The notes beneath the pieces were generated by a model. The model saw only the letters and a program-made list of their open reading frames with translations, did no database searches and was not told the origin of the DNA. 64,000 nt of DNA from Planococcus plakortidis (GTDB lineage: Bacteria; Bacillota; Bacilli; Bacillales_A; Planococcaceae): assembly GCF_001687605.2 (NCBI RefSeq), contig NZ_CP016539.2, positions 402,501-466,500 of the forward strand, given 5' to 3'. Within the stretch, counting starts at the first letter, position 1; every line of letters starts with the position of its first letter. Below are positions 41,792-50,577 of this stretch, in pieces. The translations under genes were made by a program, and so were the position numbers.

Positions 41792-43432
41792 ATGGCAATT
41801 CTCGATCAGACAGTAGGGGAAATCGTCCGGGAGCAAGCAAGGCAGTATCCGGAGACGGAAGCATATGTCTATCCGGAAAGAAGCATCCGTAAAACGTATG
41901 CGGAATTTGACCGCGAGACCGATGCGCTGGCGAAAGCGTTCATGGGGCTGGGGGTCGAAAAAGGCGAGCACATCGCCATCTGGTCCGACAATAAACGCGA
42001 ATGGCTGCTCAGCCAATACGCCACGGGCAAGATGGGCGGCGTGCTGGTCACCGTCAACACCAGCTATCAGGCGAATGAGCTGGAGTATTTATTGAAGCAA
42101 TCGGATTCCACGACTTTAATTCTTGGGGAGGAATTCAAAGGAACGGATTATATTGAAGTATTGAATCAAGTGTGTCCGGAGCTGGCCGAATCAGAAAAGG
42201 GGAAACTTGATTCACCCAAGCTGCCACATCTGAAACGCGTCATTGTCATGAGTGAAAACAGCTATCCGGGCATCTATACATGGAGTGAATTCGAGGATTT
42301 TGCGAAGGGAATTTCGGATGAACAGCTCGAACAGCGATTCCATTCGATGGCGCCCGACGATGTCATCAATATCCAATACACATCCGGGACGACGGGTTTC
42401 CCGAAAGGGGTCATGCTGACGCATCGCAACGTCGTCAATAACGGGCGCCTCGTCGGTGATATGATGAATTTGGATGAAACCGACCGCCTGTGCATCCCGG
42501 TGCCGTTTTTCCATTGCTTTGGCTGCGTGCTCGGGACTTTGGCGGCGGTAACGCATGGGACGACGATGGTCATCGCGGAACAATTCGAGCCGAAGCGTGT
42601 GCTGCAGATGGTACAGGACGAGAAATGCACGGCGCTTCACGGCGTGCCGACGATGTTCATCGCGGAACTCAACCATCCCGAATTCGAATCATTCGATACG
42701 TCGACTTTGCGAACCGGCATCATGGCTGGTTCGACATGCCCGATCGAAGTGATGAAGAAAGTCATCAGCGATATGGGCGCGAGTGAAATCACCATCGCTT
42801 ACGGCCAGACGGAATCATCGCCGGTCATCACCCAGACCGGAAAAGACGACGCCATCGAGAAGCGCGTCGCCACCGTTGGCAAGCCGCATGACGATGTGGA
42901 AGTGAAGATCATCGACCCGATAAGCGGCGAAGAAGTCGTTAAAGGCATACCGGGCGAATTGTGCACGAGAGGCTATTTGATCATGAAAGGCTATTACAAA
43001 AATGAAGAAGCGACAAAAGAAGCGATCGATCCCGAAGGTTGGCTGCATACCGGCGACATCGCGGTAGAAGATGAAGATGGTTATATCTCGATCACGGGGC
43101 GCATCAAGGACATGGTCATCCGCGGTGGGGAAAATATCTATCCGCGCGAAATCGAAGAATTCCTCTATCAGCATCCATCCGTCCAGGACGTCCAGGTCGT
43201 TGGCGTACCGGATCCGAAATATGGGGAAGAATTGATGGCGTGGGTCATCCTGAAAGACGGCGAGACGCTCGATGCGGAAGAATTACGCGCGTATTGCAAA
43301 GGGAAGATCGCCCATCATAAGATCCCGCGTTATATTGAATTCATCGACGAATACCCGATGACCGCTTCCGGGAAAATCCAGAAGTTCAAGTTGCGGGAGA
43401 TGTCGGAAGAAATCGCTGAAAAAGTGAATTAA
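41792..43432 (+). CDS. AMP-binding acyl-CoA synthetase
   Basis: A 546-residue adenylate-forming ligase. The AMP-binding signature is YTSGTTGFPKGVM (about residues 194-206), AYGQTESSP is motif A5, GWLHTGDIAVEDEDGYI and GRIKDMVIRGGENIYP follow, and ASGKIQKFKL contains the catalytic Lys. The length and the ending match fatty-acid/short-chain acyl-CoA synthetases. It activates fatty acids with ATP and CoA. The upstream cre predicts repression by CcpA when sugars are plentiful, as for beta-oxidation genes in Bacillus. Substrate chain length is not decided. Confidence 0.9.
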   Translation: MAILDQTVGEIVREQARQYPETEAYVYPERSIRKTYAEFDRETDALAKAFMGLGVEKGEHIAIWSDNKREWLLSQYATGKMGGVLVTVNTSYQANELEYLLKQSDSTTLILGEEFKGTDYIEVLNQVCPELAESEKGKLDSPKLPHLKRVIVMSENSYPGIYTWSEFEDFAKGISDEQLEQRFHSMAPDDVINIQYTSGTTGFPKGVMLTHRNVVNNGRLVGDMMNLDETDRLCIPVPFFHCFGCVLGTLAAVTHGTTMVIAEQFEPKRVLQMVQDEKCTALHGVPTMFIAELNHPEFESFDTSTLRTGIMAGSTCPIEVMKKVISDMGASEITIAYGQTESSPVITQTGKDDAIEKRVATVGKPHDDVEVKIIDPISGEEVVKGIPGELCTRGYLIMKGYYKNEEATKEAIDPEGWLHTGDIAVEDEDGYISITGRIKDMVIRGGENIYPREIEEFLYQHPSVQDVQVVGVPDPKYGEELMAWVILKDGETLDAEELRAYCKGKIAHHKIPRYIEFIDEYPMTASGKIQKFKLREMSEEIAEKVN

Positions 43433-43442
43433 ACAGACAATG

Positions 43443-43475
43443 GCCAGATGAAAGAGTTCTTTCATCTGGCTTTTT
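43443..43475 (+). terminator. Terminator of the acyl-CoA synthetase gene
   Basis: GCCAGATGAAAGA/TCTTTCATCTGGC stem and T run. Confidence 0.92.
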
Positions 43476-43531
43476 GCCGTCTATGGATCCACCTTATTCT
43501 TTTGTTCATAGTCGCCCATATCCAGAAAAAA

Positions 43532-43557
43532 GTTTAATGTCTTTCGGATTAGGGCAC
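43532..43557 (+). promoter_or_regulatory. Candidate sigma-B promoter
   Basis: GTTTAA, 14-bp spacer, GGGCAC. The -35 is identical to the sigma-B consensus and the -10 differs from GGGTAT at two places. It lies 79 bases upstream of the WrbA-like gene. Confidence 0.55.
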
Positions 43558-43635
43558 ACTAGTAAAAGAAGTTATCTTGAACATAGGATATTTTCCTGAA
43601 GCCACGGAGCAAATCGATAAAGGAGAGGGTATGGA

Positions 43636-44250
43636 ATGGGCAACGTAAACTTAGCGATCATTTATTACAGCTCGACAGGAACCAATTATCAGATGGCGCA
43701 ATGGGCAGAATCAGCCGCAAAACAAGCGGGTGCGGAAGTGAAAGTGGCAAAAGTGAAAGAGAATGCCCCGATGGCAGCGATCGAATCGAATCCGGCATGG
43801 AAAGAGCATTATGAAGCAACGCAGGATGTACCGGAAGCGGACAATGACTTGCTTGAATGGGCGGACGCGATCATCTTCAGCGTACCGACGCGCTTTGGCC
43901 ATGTCCCTTCGCAGGTACAGCAGTTCTTCGATACAACCGGCGGCTTATGGGCGCAAGGCAAATTGGCCAATAAAGTGGTAAGCGCCATGTCTTCCGCGCA
44001 AAACCCTCACGGCGGACAGGAAGCGACCGTCTTGGCTGTCTATACGACGATGCATCATTGGGGAGCGATCATCGCGGCGCCTGGCTATACAGACGAAGTG
44101 CTGTTCAAAGCGGGCGGGAACCCTTACGGCACAAGCGTGAGTGTCGATCAAGACAATAATATGGTCGAGGATGTGCAAGGGGCGGTCGAGCACCAGGCAA
44201 AGCGTACCGTACAAGTTGCGGGTTGGGTTAAAAACGGTTTGAACGGGTAA
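43636..44250 (+). CDS. wrbA: NAD(P)H:quinone oxidoreductase (WrbA-like flavodoxin)
   Basis: A 204-residue flavodoxin-fold protein. YYSSTGTNYQMA is the FMN phosphate loop, PTRFGHVPSQVQQFFDTTGGLW the WrbA-specific insertion/FMN ring segment, and HHWGAIIAAPGYTDE the second flavin segment. Such tetramers reduce quinones by two electrons and protect against redox cycling. The candidate sigma-B promoter would make it stress-induced. GGAGAGGG precedes the ATG. Confidence 0.9.
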   Translation: MGNVNLAIIYYSSTGTNYQMAQWAESAAKQAGAEVKVAKVKENAPMAAIESNPAWKEHYEATQDVPEADNDLLEWADAIIFSVPTRFGHVPSQVQQFFDTTGGLWAQGKLANKVVSAMSSAQNPHGGQEATVLAVYTTMHHWGAIIAAPGYTDEVLFKAGGNPYGTSVSVDQDNNMVEDVQGAVEHQAKRTVQVAGWVKNGLNG

Positions 44251-44281
44251 TTGAAAATCATACGCCACTAAGGCGAATGCT

Positions 44282-44316
44282 GGCAGACGGGCGAATGCGC
44301 CTGTCTGCCTTTTTTA
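44282..44316 (+). terminator. Terminator of the WrbA-like gene
   Basis: GGCAGACGGGCG/CGCCTGTCTGCC stem, AATG loop, T run. Confidence 0.93.
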
Positions 44317-44332
44317 GTCGAGGAGGGATATC

Positions 44333-45055
44333 TTGGAATGGCTTAGCTTGTTGTTTGTCGCCGGGTTCGTCTTCATCCACCTATTTTCGAAAAACATGAA
44401 TTTCCTGAAAGCCGTTCCGCGCAGCCGGTTTCTGTCGATTGCCGGCGGCATTTCCGTTGCCTATGTATTTCTGCACTTATTGCCTGAATTGGGTGAATTC
44501 CAGGAAGAGGTGCATGAAGAGTTCGGGGGCGCCGGGGAAGGATTCCTGAGCAATCATATCTATCTGGTGGCCATGGCCGGCCTGGTCCTTTTCTACGGTT
44601 TGGAACAAATGGTGAAAAATTCAAAGCGCCGGACAGCGGAAGGCAAATCCTCATCGGGCGTTTTCTGGATCCATATCGGTTCCTTCGCCATGTATAACGG
44701 CGTCATTGGCTATTTGATGATGCGTGAGGAGTATGAAGGCGTGGTCGGCATGGCCCTGTTTTTCATTGCGCTCGGCGTTCATTTCATCACCAATGACAAG
44801 GGTCTTAGGGAAGCGCACAAAGGTGAATATGACCGTTATGGCAGATGGCTTCTCGCTGCAGCGATCGTGGCAGGCTGGGGAATCGGCTGGATGACGGAAG
44901 TCCATGAACTGGTCATTGCATTCCTCATGGCCTTGATCGCGGGAGGGGTCATTTTGAACGTCTTGAAAGAAGAGCTGCCGGAAGAGCGGGAAAGCAGTTT
45001 AAGTGCTTTTGTAATAGGGATGTCCATCTATTCGGTGCTGCTCTTATCCATTTAG
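44333..45055 (+). CDS. Polytopic membrane protein, distantly ZIP-like
   Basis: A 240-residue protein with seven or eight predicted helices. The segment VAYVFLHLLPEL resembles the ZIP metal-transporter pattern with His near Pro-Glu, and an acidic/His-containing loop (EFQEEVHEEFGGAGE) follows. Full ZIP signatures are missing, so metal transport is only a possibility. The start is TTG at 44333 behind GAGGAGGG. No clear operon partner. Confidence 0.6.
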   Translation: MEWLSLLFVAGFVFIHLFSKNMNFLKAVPRSRFLSIAGGISVAYVFLHLLPELGEFQEEVHEEFGGAGEGFLSNHIYLVAMAGLVLFYGLEQMVKNSKRRTAEGKSSSGVFWIHIGSFAMYNGVIGYLMMREEYEGVVGMALFFIALGVHFITNDKGLREAHKGEYDRYGRWLLAAAIVAGWGIGWMTEVHELVIAFLMALIAGGVILNVLKEELPEERESSLSAFVIGMSIYSVLLLSI

Positions 45056-45175
45056 GTAAAAAAATGATGTCGTTTATCAAAAGAAGGGAGTAATGCGTGG
45101 GATAACGGGTACAGGTTTAGGTATAGAATCACACGCGTAATCCTCGCGCTAGTGTCGGAAGGTGATGTTTATGCC

Positions 45176-45334
45176 ATGATCATGAAAGAGGAAATAGCGG
45201 TTTTTGAACATGAACTCAAGAAATTGAAGGCAGAGTATAAAGTATGCCTGGATGCCCCATTGAAAAGGAAGATCCAAAAAGATGCCAAGTGGTTACATGC
45301 TGTCATTCTCCAGGCTTCCGGGAAAAAAGCTTAA
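45176..45334 (+). CDS. Small hypothetical protein (52 aa)
   Basis: A 52-residue basic, helical protein (MIMKEEIAVFEHELKKLKAEYK ending GKKA when truncated to its visible ends). GGAAGGTGAT lies upstream at 45157-45166. GTG 45152 is an alternative start but would overlap that site. I do not recognise the family. It may be the last gene before cydDC but a -10 lies between them. Confidence 0.45.
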   Translation: MIMKEEIAVFEHELKKLKAEYKVCLDAPLKRKIQKDAKWLHAVILQASGKKA

Positions 45335-45510
45335 TAGATGTGATTGAATCGCTATGTCAGCCATGCAGCCTTGCTGTGTGGCTTTTCTTTATGAAATGTG
45401 AACCGTTTTGTAACAATTTCCCGGGAAATGGCTGTCGGGGCGGGCGTCCCCAAAGGAATCTCATTGAAGCTCCTTTATAATGAAAGTAAGTGAAAGAAAG
45501 GGCGATGGTA

Positions 45511-47241
45511 ATGGGAAGCTTAAAGCAGATGGCTTACAGCCAGCACAACCGCATACGCTTGTTGTATCTAGCCTCATTGGCAAAGGGGCTTGCGATGATC
45601 GGGCAGGCTTTATTCTTTGTCTGGGTGGCTGATGCCGTATTCCTCAAAGCCGCCTCGTTTGAGGAAGTGCTGCCTGTCCTTGGCGCTTTGCTCGGGGTCA
45701 TTTTGCTGCGGGCTGGCGCAAGTTATGCGATCGGCCGGACCGGCGTCGCATTGTCTATAGAAGCAAGGCGCAACTTGCGGCGTGAATTGATCGCTGCGTA
45801 TCAAGAAAATCCCCTGCAAGGGTCGATTGCCGGGCAGTCGGGGAGGAAAGTCGGATTGCTGCTCGAGGCGGTCGATGACACAGATGGCTATTTCAGCAAG
45901 TATATGCCGCAGATGATCCAAAGTTATACCATCCCGCTCATGCTGCTCGGGGTGATTTTCTACTTGAACTGGACGACCGGGTTGATCATCCTCATCACGG
46001 CGCCGTTCATCCCGCTGTTCATGGCAATTGTCGGAAAGAGGACGAAACAGAAAGCCGACGAAAAAGTGGAGCAATTGGCCGGTTTTTCAGGCACATTCCT
46101 CGATGTCCTGCAAGGATTGGCGACTTTGCGCTTATTCGGCCAGGCGAAGCGGCAGAGCGAGACGATCCGCGACAACAGCCTGAAATTCCGCGATTCAACG
46201 ATGGAAGTCTTGAAATCAGCGTTCCTGTCATCCTTGACACTCGAATACATTTCCATGCTAAGCATCGGGATTGTCGCGCTCGAAATCGGCTTGCGCCTCG
46301 TCGTCTTCGACAGCATCACGTTTTTCCCGGCGTTTCTCGTCATGCTGCTTGTTCCGGATTTCTTTAATTTATTGAAAGAGTTCGGCAGTGCCTTTCACAC
46401 AGCGAGAGGAAGTGCGGCTTCTGCTGAATTGTTGTCGGAAGAATTGGCGAAAAACCATCGGCCCGTCGTATGGGGCGAATCCCCAGTCGATGCACCGGTT
46501 GAGTTGGCTTTGGAACAAGTGAGTTTTCAGTACGGGGAAGGATTTCAACTGGAGCCGGTAAAGTTCAAACTCGAAGCGGGAACGTCCACCGCACTGGTCG
46601 GAGCGAGCGGCTCCGGCAAAAGCACCTTGATGAATGTCATTGCCGGGTTGTTGCCCGCAGCGAGCGGACGGTTGCTGATCAATGGCCTGCCGCAAGAACA
46701 AGTAAGTGAAGACGAATGGTTCGGGCAAGTGAGCTATATTACGCAAGACCCTTATTTATTTGCAGGAACCATTAAAGAAAATATCGAACTCGGGGCGAAA
46801 CAGCCCGTGGCGAAAGAACGATTGATGGAGGCAGCACAGAAAGCGGGTGTCCTGGAATTGGTCGAATCGCTTCCTTTAGGCTTCGACACGATGATTGGTG
46901 AAGCAGGGCGCGGGTTGTCCGGCGGTGAAAAGCAGCGGATTGTGCTCGCGCGGGCATTCCTAAAAAGGCCGGCAGTGCTATTTTTCGATGAGCCGACAGC
47001 AGGGCTCGACCTGCACACGGAGCAAGTGCTGCAAGAAGCGATTGAAGAGCTGTCAAAAGAAGCGACAGTCGTCACGATTGCACATCGCCTGCATACGATC
47101 CGGAACGCATCACACATTCTCGTCATGGATGGAGGAAGGGTAGAAGCCATCGGCACGCATGAACAGTTGATGGGCAGCTTCAGCCCTTATCGGCACATGA
47201 TCGAGGCGCAACAAGGAGGTACACGGGCATGGGTGAACTGA
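45511..47241 (+). CDS. cydD: Thiol-reductant ABC exporter subunit CydD
   Basis: A 576-residue fused ABC half-transporter with six helices (1-310) and an ATPase domain (about 335-575). Walker A is VGASGSGKST, the signature LSGGEKQRIVLARAF and Walker B LFFDEPTAGLD. CydDC exports glutathione/cysteine or related reductants to the cell surface and is needed for assembly of cytochrome bd. cydAB are not beside it, unlike in B. subtilis. The TATAAT at 45476 leaves about 22 nt of leader to ATG 45511, and AAAGGG precedes it; ATG 45505 is possible. It overlaps cydC by 13 bases. Confidence 0.88.
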   Translation: MGSLKQMAYSQHNRIRLLYLASLAKGLAMIGQALFFVWVADAVFLKAASFEEVLPVLGALLGVILLRAGASYAIGRTGVALSIEARRNLRRELIAAYQENPLQGSIAGQSGRKVGLLLEAVDDTDGYFSKYMPQMIQSYTIPLMLLGVIFYLNWTTGLIILITAPFIPLFMAIVGKRTKQKADEKVEQLAGFSGTFLDVLQGLATLRLFGQAKRQSETIRDNSLKFRDSTMEVLKSAFLSSLTLEYISMLSIGIVALEIGLRLVVFDSITFFPAFLVMLLVPDFFNLLKEFGSAFHTARGSAASAELLSEELAKNHRPVVWGESPVDAPVELALEQVSFQYGEGFQLEPVKFKLEAGTSTALVGASGSGKSTLMNVIAGLLPAASGRLLINGLPQEQVSEDEWFGQVSYITQDPYLFAGTIKENIELGAKQPVAKERLMEAAQKAGVLELVESLPLGFDTMIGEAGRGLSGGEKQRIVLARAFLKRPAVLFFDEPTAGLDLHTEQVLQEAIEELSKEATVVTIAHRLHTIRNASHILVMDGGRVEAIGTHEQLMGSFSPYRHMIEAQQGGTRAWVN

Positions 47242-48932
47242 AGACGGTTTTTTTACTGACGCTGAAGGAAAAACGGGACGTCGCCCTTGCCGTGATATTC
47301 GGTTTTTTGGCAGGGCTTGCGGGTGTTGCCCTTCTTGGGGCGAGCGGTTATTTGATATCCAAGGCGGCCTTGACTGCGCAAATGACGACCTTGGTGGTCA
47401 TGGCAGCATCGCTTAAATTATTCGGATTTGCTGCAGCCATTACCCGCTATGCGGAACGGCTGTTTTCACACCGCGCGACGTTCACGATGCTCGGCCATTT
47501 GCGCGGCAATTTCTTTGAGCGCCTGGCACCGCTCGCGCCGGGCATTTTCCAGCGCCACCAGAGCGGTGATTTGCTGTCGCGCATCGTGGGCGATGTGGAA
47601 AGTTTGCAAAATTTCTTGCTGCGCGTGTTATATCCACCGATCGTCGTCGGCATGGTATTAGTGGCGACCGTGTTCTTCACTTCGTTTTATTCGCTGCCCA
47701 TGGCATTGGCCGTCTTGGGGGGCGCCATTTTTGTGGTCGTTCTTCTGCCCGCGTTCTTCGCGCTCCGGAGACGGAAGAAAACGCATGCGACCGGAGAAAC
47801 CCGCGGGGCCTTTGCGGCTGCATCGGCGGAATTTCTTTACGGGTTCAAGGATTTGAAAATCCATTTGGCGCTCGATCAAAAAAGCGTGGAGTTACAGGAA
47901 GTGGCACACCGTTATGAACAAGCCCAGAAAAATGAAGGGCTTGAAGAAAACCGTGTCCAGTCGGTGAATGCACTGGTCGCTTTCCTGGCTTCATTTCTTG
48001 TGTTGGCGATCGGGGCGTATTTCGTGTCCACCGGGGAATTGTCCGGCCTGTATTTAGCGATGCTTGTCATGGTGTCGCTCGGGGCATTTGAGAATGTCGG
48101 CCCGCTTGCGGCACTTCCGGCGTATTACGAGGAAAGCCGGATTGCTGCGCGCAGGCTTGAAGAAGTGGTGGATGAAGAACCGGATAACAGTGTGGGAGAG
48201 ATGCCGGAGGGTTCAGTGGATATTCAGGTTGACCGTTTAAGCTACCGCTATCCGGATGATAGCCGCTTGTCGCTCGATGACGTCAGCTTCCAGTTGGCTC
48301 AAGGATCGAAAACGGCGATTGTCGGGCCAAGCGGTTCGGGCAAGTCGACCTTATTGCAGCTATTGTTGAAAGTGGCAGTGCCGGAGAGCGGCGACATCCG
48401 CTTCGGAAATGAAACGCTTAGCGGCATGCGGCCGGAAAACGTATGGGAACGCATGAACGTGGTGCTTCAGGAGAACCATTTCTTTTCAGGGACCATCGAA
48501 AGCAATTTGCGCATTGCGAATGAGCAGGCGGATGCGGAACAATTGCGTGAAGCGCTCGAACTTGTACACTTGAGTCATTTGGAGCTGGCTGCGCCAGTTT
48601 ATGAAAAGGGCCGGAATTTATCGGGCGGCGAAAAGCAGCGCCTGGCGATGGCGCGGGCGTTCCTGAAAGGCGAGAGGCTATGGCTATTGGACGAACCGTT
48701 TTCATCGGTTGACGGTGTTACCGCCAAGTCCATTTACAGCGAGCTGTTCACCCGACATCCACAGGACACGTTCGTTATCATCAGCCATGATTTATCGGGA
48801 CTTGAAAGCATGGACCACATCCTGGTGCTGGAGGATGGCCGCTTGATCGAACAAGGCAACTACCAGGAATTGATGACCCGTCGCGGTTATTTCTACGGCT
48901 TGAAGAAAATAGAAGAGCAAGTTTTCGTTTAA
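47229..48932 (+). CDS. cydC: Thiol-reductant ABC exporter subunit CydC
   Basis: A 567-residue half-transporter with six helices and a C-terminal ATPase. Walker A is VGPSGSGKST, the signature LSGGEKQRLAMARAF and Walker B LWLLDEPFSSVD. The N-terminus has the CydC-like GASGYLISKAAL and RYAERLFSHRATF segments. It forms a heterodimer with CydD. AAGGAGG overlaps the end of cydD and precedes this ATG. Confidence 0.9.
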   Translation: MGELKTVFLLTLKEKRDVALAVIFGFLAGLAGVALLGASGYLISKAALTAQMTTLVVMAASLKLFGFAAAITRYAERLFSHRATFTMLGHLRGNFFERLAPLAPGIFQRHQSGDLLSRIVGDVESLQNFLLRVLYPPIVVGMVLVATVFFTSFYSLPMALAVLGGAIFVVVLLPAFFALRRRKKTHATGETRGAFAAASAEFLYGFKDLKIHLALDQKSVELQEVAHRYEQAQKNEGLEENRVQSVNALVAFLASFLVLAIGAYFVSTGELSGLYLAMLVMVSLGAFENVGPLAALPAYYEESRIAARRLEEVVDEEPDNSVGEMPEGSVDIQVDRLSYRYPDDSRLSLDDVSFQLAQGSKTAIVGPSGSGKSTLLQLLLKVAVPESGDIRFGNETLSGMRPENVWERMNVVLQENHFFSGTIESNLRIANEQADAEQLREALELVHLSHLELAAPVYEKGRNLSGGEKQRLAMARAFLKGERLWLLDEPFSSVDGVTAKSIYSELFTRHPQDTFVIISHDLSGLESMDHILVLEDGRLIEQGNYQELMTRRGYFYGLKKIEEQVFV

Positions 48933-48952
48933 GTGTCTCGGAAGCTGTGCAG

Positions 48953-48985
48953 AAAAAGACGCGTCTATGCAGACGCGTCTTTTTG
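48953..48985. terminator. Bidirectional terminator
   Basis: AAAAGACGCGTCT/AGACGCGTCTTTT hairpin with ATGC loop between cydC and the convergent small gene, whose stop codon lies in the stem. Confidence 0.92.
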
Positions 48986-49216
48986 CCGTTCGGCTATGAG
49001 CGGTTGATTGTTCAGGGCATCGTCGAGCTTCATCTGCTCGAGTTCCAAGCGCATTTTCTGGGTTTCGATGACGTAATTGTCGTGCTTGAGCTTTTCGAGT
49101 TCCACTTCCGTTTCCAAGGCGCGCTGATGCATTTTCCTCTTGGATGTTAAATAGTCTGTCCAGATGCCAACAAGTGGGATGGAAAAGACCATGATGACGG
49201 TTACCAGTCCTGTCAT
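48965..49216 (-). CDS. Membrane-anchored coiled-coil protein
   Basis: An 83-residue protein with one N-terminal membrane helix (about 3-22) and a long charged helix with heptad character (RALETEVELEKLKHDN and QKMRLELEQMKLDDAL). Similar one-helix/coiled-coil proteins are common in Bacillales and have no known function. An AGAGGTG ribosome site precedes the ATG. Confidence 0.72.
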   Translation of the reverse strand: MTGLVTVIMVFSIPLVGIWTDYLTSKRKMHQRALETEVELEKLKHDNYVIETQKMRLELEQMKLDDALNNQPLIAERQKDASA

Positions 49217-49304
49217 AAGTGTTCACCTCTATTCAGATTATTCTGCATATATGTAAGTATACACGTTTTCCTTGCTTTTAGAAAGTTATGGAAAAAGCAA
49301 AAAC

Positions 49305-49320
49305 CATGACAGGTGTCATG
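49305..49320. promoter_or_regulatory. Candidate DesR operator
   Basis: CATGACAGGTGTCATG is a perfect inverted repeat with 7-bp arms. Its centre is about 65 bases upstream of the predicted des transcription start, inside the region where DesR binds in B. subtilis. A second, weaker ATG/CAT half-site pair lies near 49340-49352. Confidence 0.6.
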
Positions 49321-49342
49321 CCCATAAACAGGCGTTTATGTC

Positions 49343-49371
49343 TTATGCATGATGGCCGATCGGCGTAATAT
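49343..49371 (+). promoter_or_regulatory. Promoter of des
   Basis: TTATGC, 17 bp, TAATAT. The weak -35 is expected for an activator-dependent promoter. Confidence 0.6.
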
Positions 49372-49424
49372 GATGAGTAACAAGTATATTGATGGGCATG
49401 CCCATTCTAGGAGGAAGACAAGAC

Positions 49425-50444
49425 ATGAGCAAGGAAAAGACAGCACAATTACGCAAATTTGTCGCCCCTTTTGAAAAGGCGGATGTTAAAGCAAGCGTCC
49501 GGCAAATGATGAATACCATCCCCCCATTTTTCATTCTTTGGTTTTTAGCATATCTCGCACTGGATGTATCCGTTTGGCTGACAGTGGGAATTTCCATCAT
49601 CGCGGCAGGCTTTGTCGTCCGCATGTTCATCATTTTCCATGACTGCACACACGGGTCATTCTTCAAAAGCAAAAAAGCGAATGCGGTCGTCGGCACGATT
49701 ACCGGTATATTGACGCTTTTCGCATACGAAAAGTGGAAACGCGAGCATGCTATCCACCACGCATCGAGCGGCAATCTCGACAAACGGGGAGTCGGCGATA
49801 TCTGGGTCATGACGATCGATGAGTATTTGGAGGCTTCCAAGTGGGAACGCTTCAAGTACCGCATGTACCGCAACCCTCTCGTAATGTTCGGGTTGGGGCC
49901 GTTATTCCTGGTGTTGATCTCGAGCCGTTTCAACCGCAAAGATGCGCGCAAAAAAGAGCGCAACAATACGTATTTCATCAATGCTGCACTGGTCGTCCTT
50001 TACACCGTCATGATCTTGGCGATCGGCTGGCAGGCATTCCTGCTGATCCAGGGAACGATCATGTTCACGGCTGGCGTGCTTGGCATTTGGTTGTTCTACA
50101 TCCAGCATACGTTCGAAGATTCCTATTTTGAAGATGAAAGCGAATGGGATTATGTGAAAGCGGCCATCGAAGGCAGCTCGTACTACGAATTGCCGAAAGT
50201 GCTGCAGTGGGTGACTGGAAACATCGGATTCCACCACGTGCATCACTTGAGCCCGCGCGTCCCGAACTACAATTTGGAAAAAGCGCATGTTTCCACTCCG
50301 CCGCTTCAAAAAGCGACGACCATCAATTTAAAGACAAGCTTGAAATCCTTGAAGTACAAAGTGTACGACGAAGAAAACAAGACCTTCGTAACATTCGGCG
50401 ACATCAAGCATTTGCTTGGCAACTCTGAAACAGCACAGCAGTAA
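49425..50444 (+). CDS. des: Acyl-lipid desaturase
   Basis: A 339-residue membrane di-iron desaturase. The three His boxes are HDCTHGS, HAIHHASSG and HHVHHLSP, and there are four to five membrane helices. In B. subtilis Des introduces a double bond at position 5 of phospholipid fatty acids after a temperature drop. AGGAGGAAG precedes ATG 49425. It is followed by a two-component pair matching DesK-DesR, as in B. subtilis, so membrane order should control its transcription. Confidence 0.93.
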   Translation: MSKEKTAQLRKFVAPFEKADVKASVRQMMNTIPPFFILWFLAYLALDVSVWLTVGISIIAAGFVVRMFIIFHDCTHGSFFKSKKANAVVGTITGILTLFAYEKWKREHAIHHASSGNLDKRGVGDIWVMTIDEYLEASKWERFKYRMYRNPLVMFGLGPLFLVLISSRFNRKDARKKERNNTYFINAALVVLYTVMILAIGWQAFLLIQGTIMFTAGVLGIWLFYIQHTFEDSYFEDESEWDYVKAAIEGSSYYELPKVLQWVTGNIGFHHVHHLSPRVPNYNLEKAHVSTPPLQKATTINLKTSLKSLKYKVYDEENKTFVTFGDIKHLLGNSETAQQ

Positions 50445-50577
50445 AACGGAACTGTCCTTGCCTCATCCTAGAGGGAAGGGCAGTTCTTTCTTTTGGAAAC
50501 CGGGGTTATGACCACAGATTTTCTCTTTGTCCGTGAGCTTTGGTATGATGAAAGGAAAGAAACCTTAGGAGGCAGTT

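Noticed and set aside
45401..45425. Possible Rex site before cydDC
   Set aside because: TGTGAACC and TTTTGTAAC do not form the TTGTGAAnnnnTTCACAA palindrome.
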